NCBI GenBank assembly: GCA_029266015.1
Contig: JAJUFK010000148.1
Span: 1-6,212, forward strand
From: Bacteroidota bacterium
GTDB lineage: Bacteria > Bacteroidota > Bacteroidia > Bacteroidales > UBA1715
Reading direction: 5' to 3'
DNA length: 6,212 nucleotides
The position numbers and the translations under genes are program-made. Shown piece by piece: positions 5,270-6,212 of this stretch (positions within the stretch are counted from its first letter, which is position 1; every line of letters starts with the position of its first letter). The notes below the pieces were generated by a model, which saw nothing but the letters and a program-made list of their open reading frames with translations, searched no databases and was not told where the DNA came from.

Positions 5270-6212
5270 TTAGTCAATTTTCCATTGAACCACGTTATCC
5301 CAATTTGCTTTAATTATAATAGGAGTTTCTAAAATCTTAATTTTTTCGGGTTGTTCTTTTTGTTCCAAACTTCCGGTATCCCATTTTTGATTACAATTAT
5401 TATCAAATATTGCATGCGCTGTATATTCTCCGGGTTGTAAATTTACAAAAGAAAACACTCCCGATCTTGATTGAGATTGCATATAATCAGGATTTTTTGA
5501 CTTTGAATCTTTTTTATATAATTGAATTACAATATTTTGACTTTGAGAAGTGACAGAAAGTTGAAGTGTTCCAAAATTTTCAAGTTTTGGTACAGTAACC
5601 ATAAAAGCAACAGAATCATTTACATCGCCATATATATCTGTACATGATGCTTTAGGAAAAATAATTGCATAATTACCCGACTCACGTGGTGCTTGAATTA
5701 AAAAATTTCTCGAATCTTTATTCTTAATATGTGCTGCAATAGGAACAAATAATTTTGTTGCATTTTTAGTTTGAGTTTGCAATGTAAATATTTTTTGTTT
5801 ATTGTGAGAACCATACACATCGGTGATAGCATTTTTTTGAAGTGTAAGTATATATTTTGTTCCCGGTTTTGCAGAATAATATATTAATAAAGAACGCTTT
5901 CCATACAATTCAATTTTAGAAATACATGATGTTTGAGTAGTATCTGACTGTGCTACTAATGAAAATAAGTTTACAGAAAATTCTTGTATAGGATTATTAC
6001 AAACAACTTGAATAGCATTATCAAGTAATAATTCTTTTTTTTGACTTTCAAGTAAATCGGGAATCAGATTACCAACCGGAGCTCGTTTAAACGAATCTTT
6101 TTTTGAAAACCCGGGATTAAACTCAATCGTTTTTATTTGTTTTTTATTGTCGGACATAAATTCAACGGTAAAACAAATATTTTTTAATTTCATTATATCG
6201 GGATGCGTAATC
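5270..6212 (-). CDS. Ig-like-domain protein, C-terminal part (gene starts right of the window)
   Basis: The frame stays open through the right edge (it reads ITHPDI before the ATG at 6193), so that ATG is internal and about 313 C-terminal residues are visible. Numbering from that Met, two beta-sandwich-like units are suggested by paired motifs TDVYG (124-128) and TDIYG (185-189), each after a strand-rich stretch (GTKYILTLQKNAI; ESGNYAIIFPKASC). The last ~105 residues form a recognisable module: FGTLQLSV, then FVNLQPGEYTAHAIFD, then DNNCNQKWDTG (264-274), QPEK (281-284) and ANWD (296-299). I know this ending from large Bacteroidota Ig-like (Big_5 type) proteins, usually predicted to be surface or lipoprotein components of about 500-600 residues. 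The molecular role of that family is not established to my knowledge. The signal peptide, if any, is outside the window. It is followed by argE after 36 bases, with no evident functional link. Confidence 0.75.
   Translation of the reverse strand, partial: ITHPDIMKLKNICFTVEFMSDNKKQIKTIEFNPGFSKKDSFKRAPVGNLIPDLLESQKKELLLDNAIQVVCNNPIQEFSVNLFSLVAQSDTTQTSCISKIELYGKRSLLIYYSAKPGTKYILTLQKNAITDVYGSHNKQKIFTLQTQTKNATKLFVPIAAHIKNKDSRNFLIQAPRESGNYAIIFPKASCTDIYGDVNDSVAFMVTVPKLENFGTLQLSVTSQSQNIVIQLYKKDSKSKNPDYMQSQSRSGVFSFVNLQPGEYTAHAIFDNNCNQKWDTGSLEQKEQPEKIKILETPIIIKANWDNVVQWKID

Noticed and set aside
5034..5273. 79-codon plus-strand open frame
   Set aside because: It is antisense to the N-terminal part of argE and has no protein-like motif of its own.

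Overview
The window looks like ordinary chromosomal DNA from an AT-rich member of the Bacteroidota, probably Bacteroidales. The ArgH carries the family variant SSIMPHKKNPD and other stretches I know from Bacteroides-type argininosuccinate lyases. The protein at the right edge ends in a C-terminal module typical of Bacteroidota Ig-like proteins (DxNxN..WDTG, QPEK, ANWD). The gene starts are preceded by A/T-rich sequence rather than Shine-Dalgarno motifs, and a TAnnTTTG-type -7 element is present. No codon use suggests a non-standard code, and there is no mobile element, tRNA, rRNA or CRISPR array.

Layout, left to right. The plus strand holds the end of a receiver-domain protein (cut by the left edge), then queD, which encodes 6-carboxytetrahydropterin synthase of the queuosine/7-deazaguanine pathway. 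Next is a secreted, probably outer-membrane beta-barrel protein of unknown function. The minus strand, read from the right edge inwards, holds the C-terminal half of a large Ig-like-domain protein (cut by the right edge), then argE (M20 deacylase), argH (argininosuccinate lyase) and a soluble PAS-type histidine kinase. The barrel gene and the kinase gene meet tail to tail with a single base between their stop codons.

How the genes work together. argE and argH are five bases apart and almost certainly co-transcribed. They cover the late steps of arginine synthesis: ArgE releases the N-acyl group (in Bacteroidota probably from N-acylcitrulline), ArgG (not in the window) makes argininosuccinate, and ArgH splits it to arginine and fumarate. 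The kinase follows argH after 78 bases and has no partner regulator beside it. The receiver fragment at the left edge is on the other strand and separated by two unrelated genes, so no pairing can be claimed.

I did not find a convincing new system. The points most worth a second look are the receiver domain that has lost its conserved lysine, the nested inverted repeats over a possible queD promoter, and the substrate question for ArgE.
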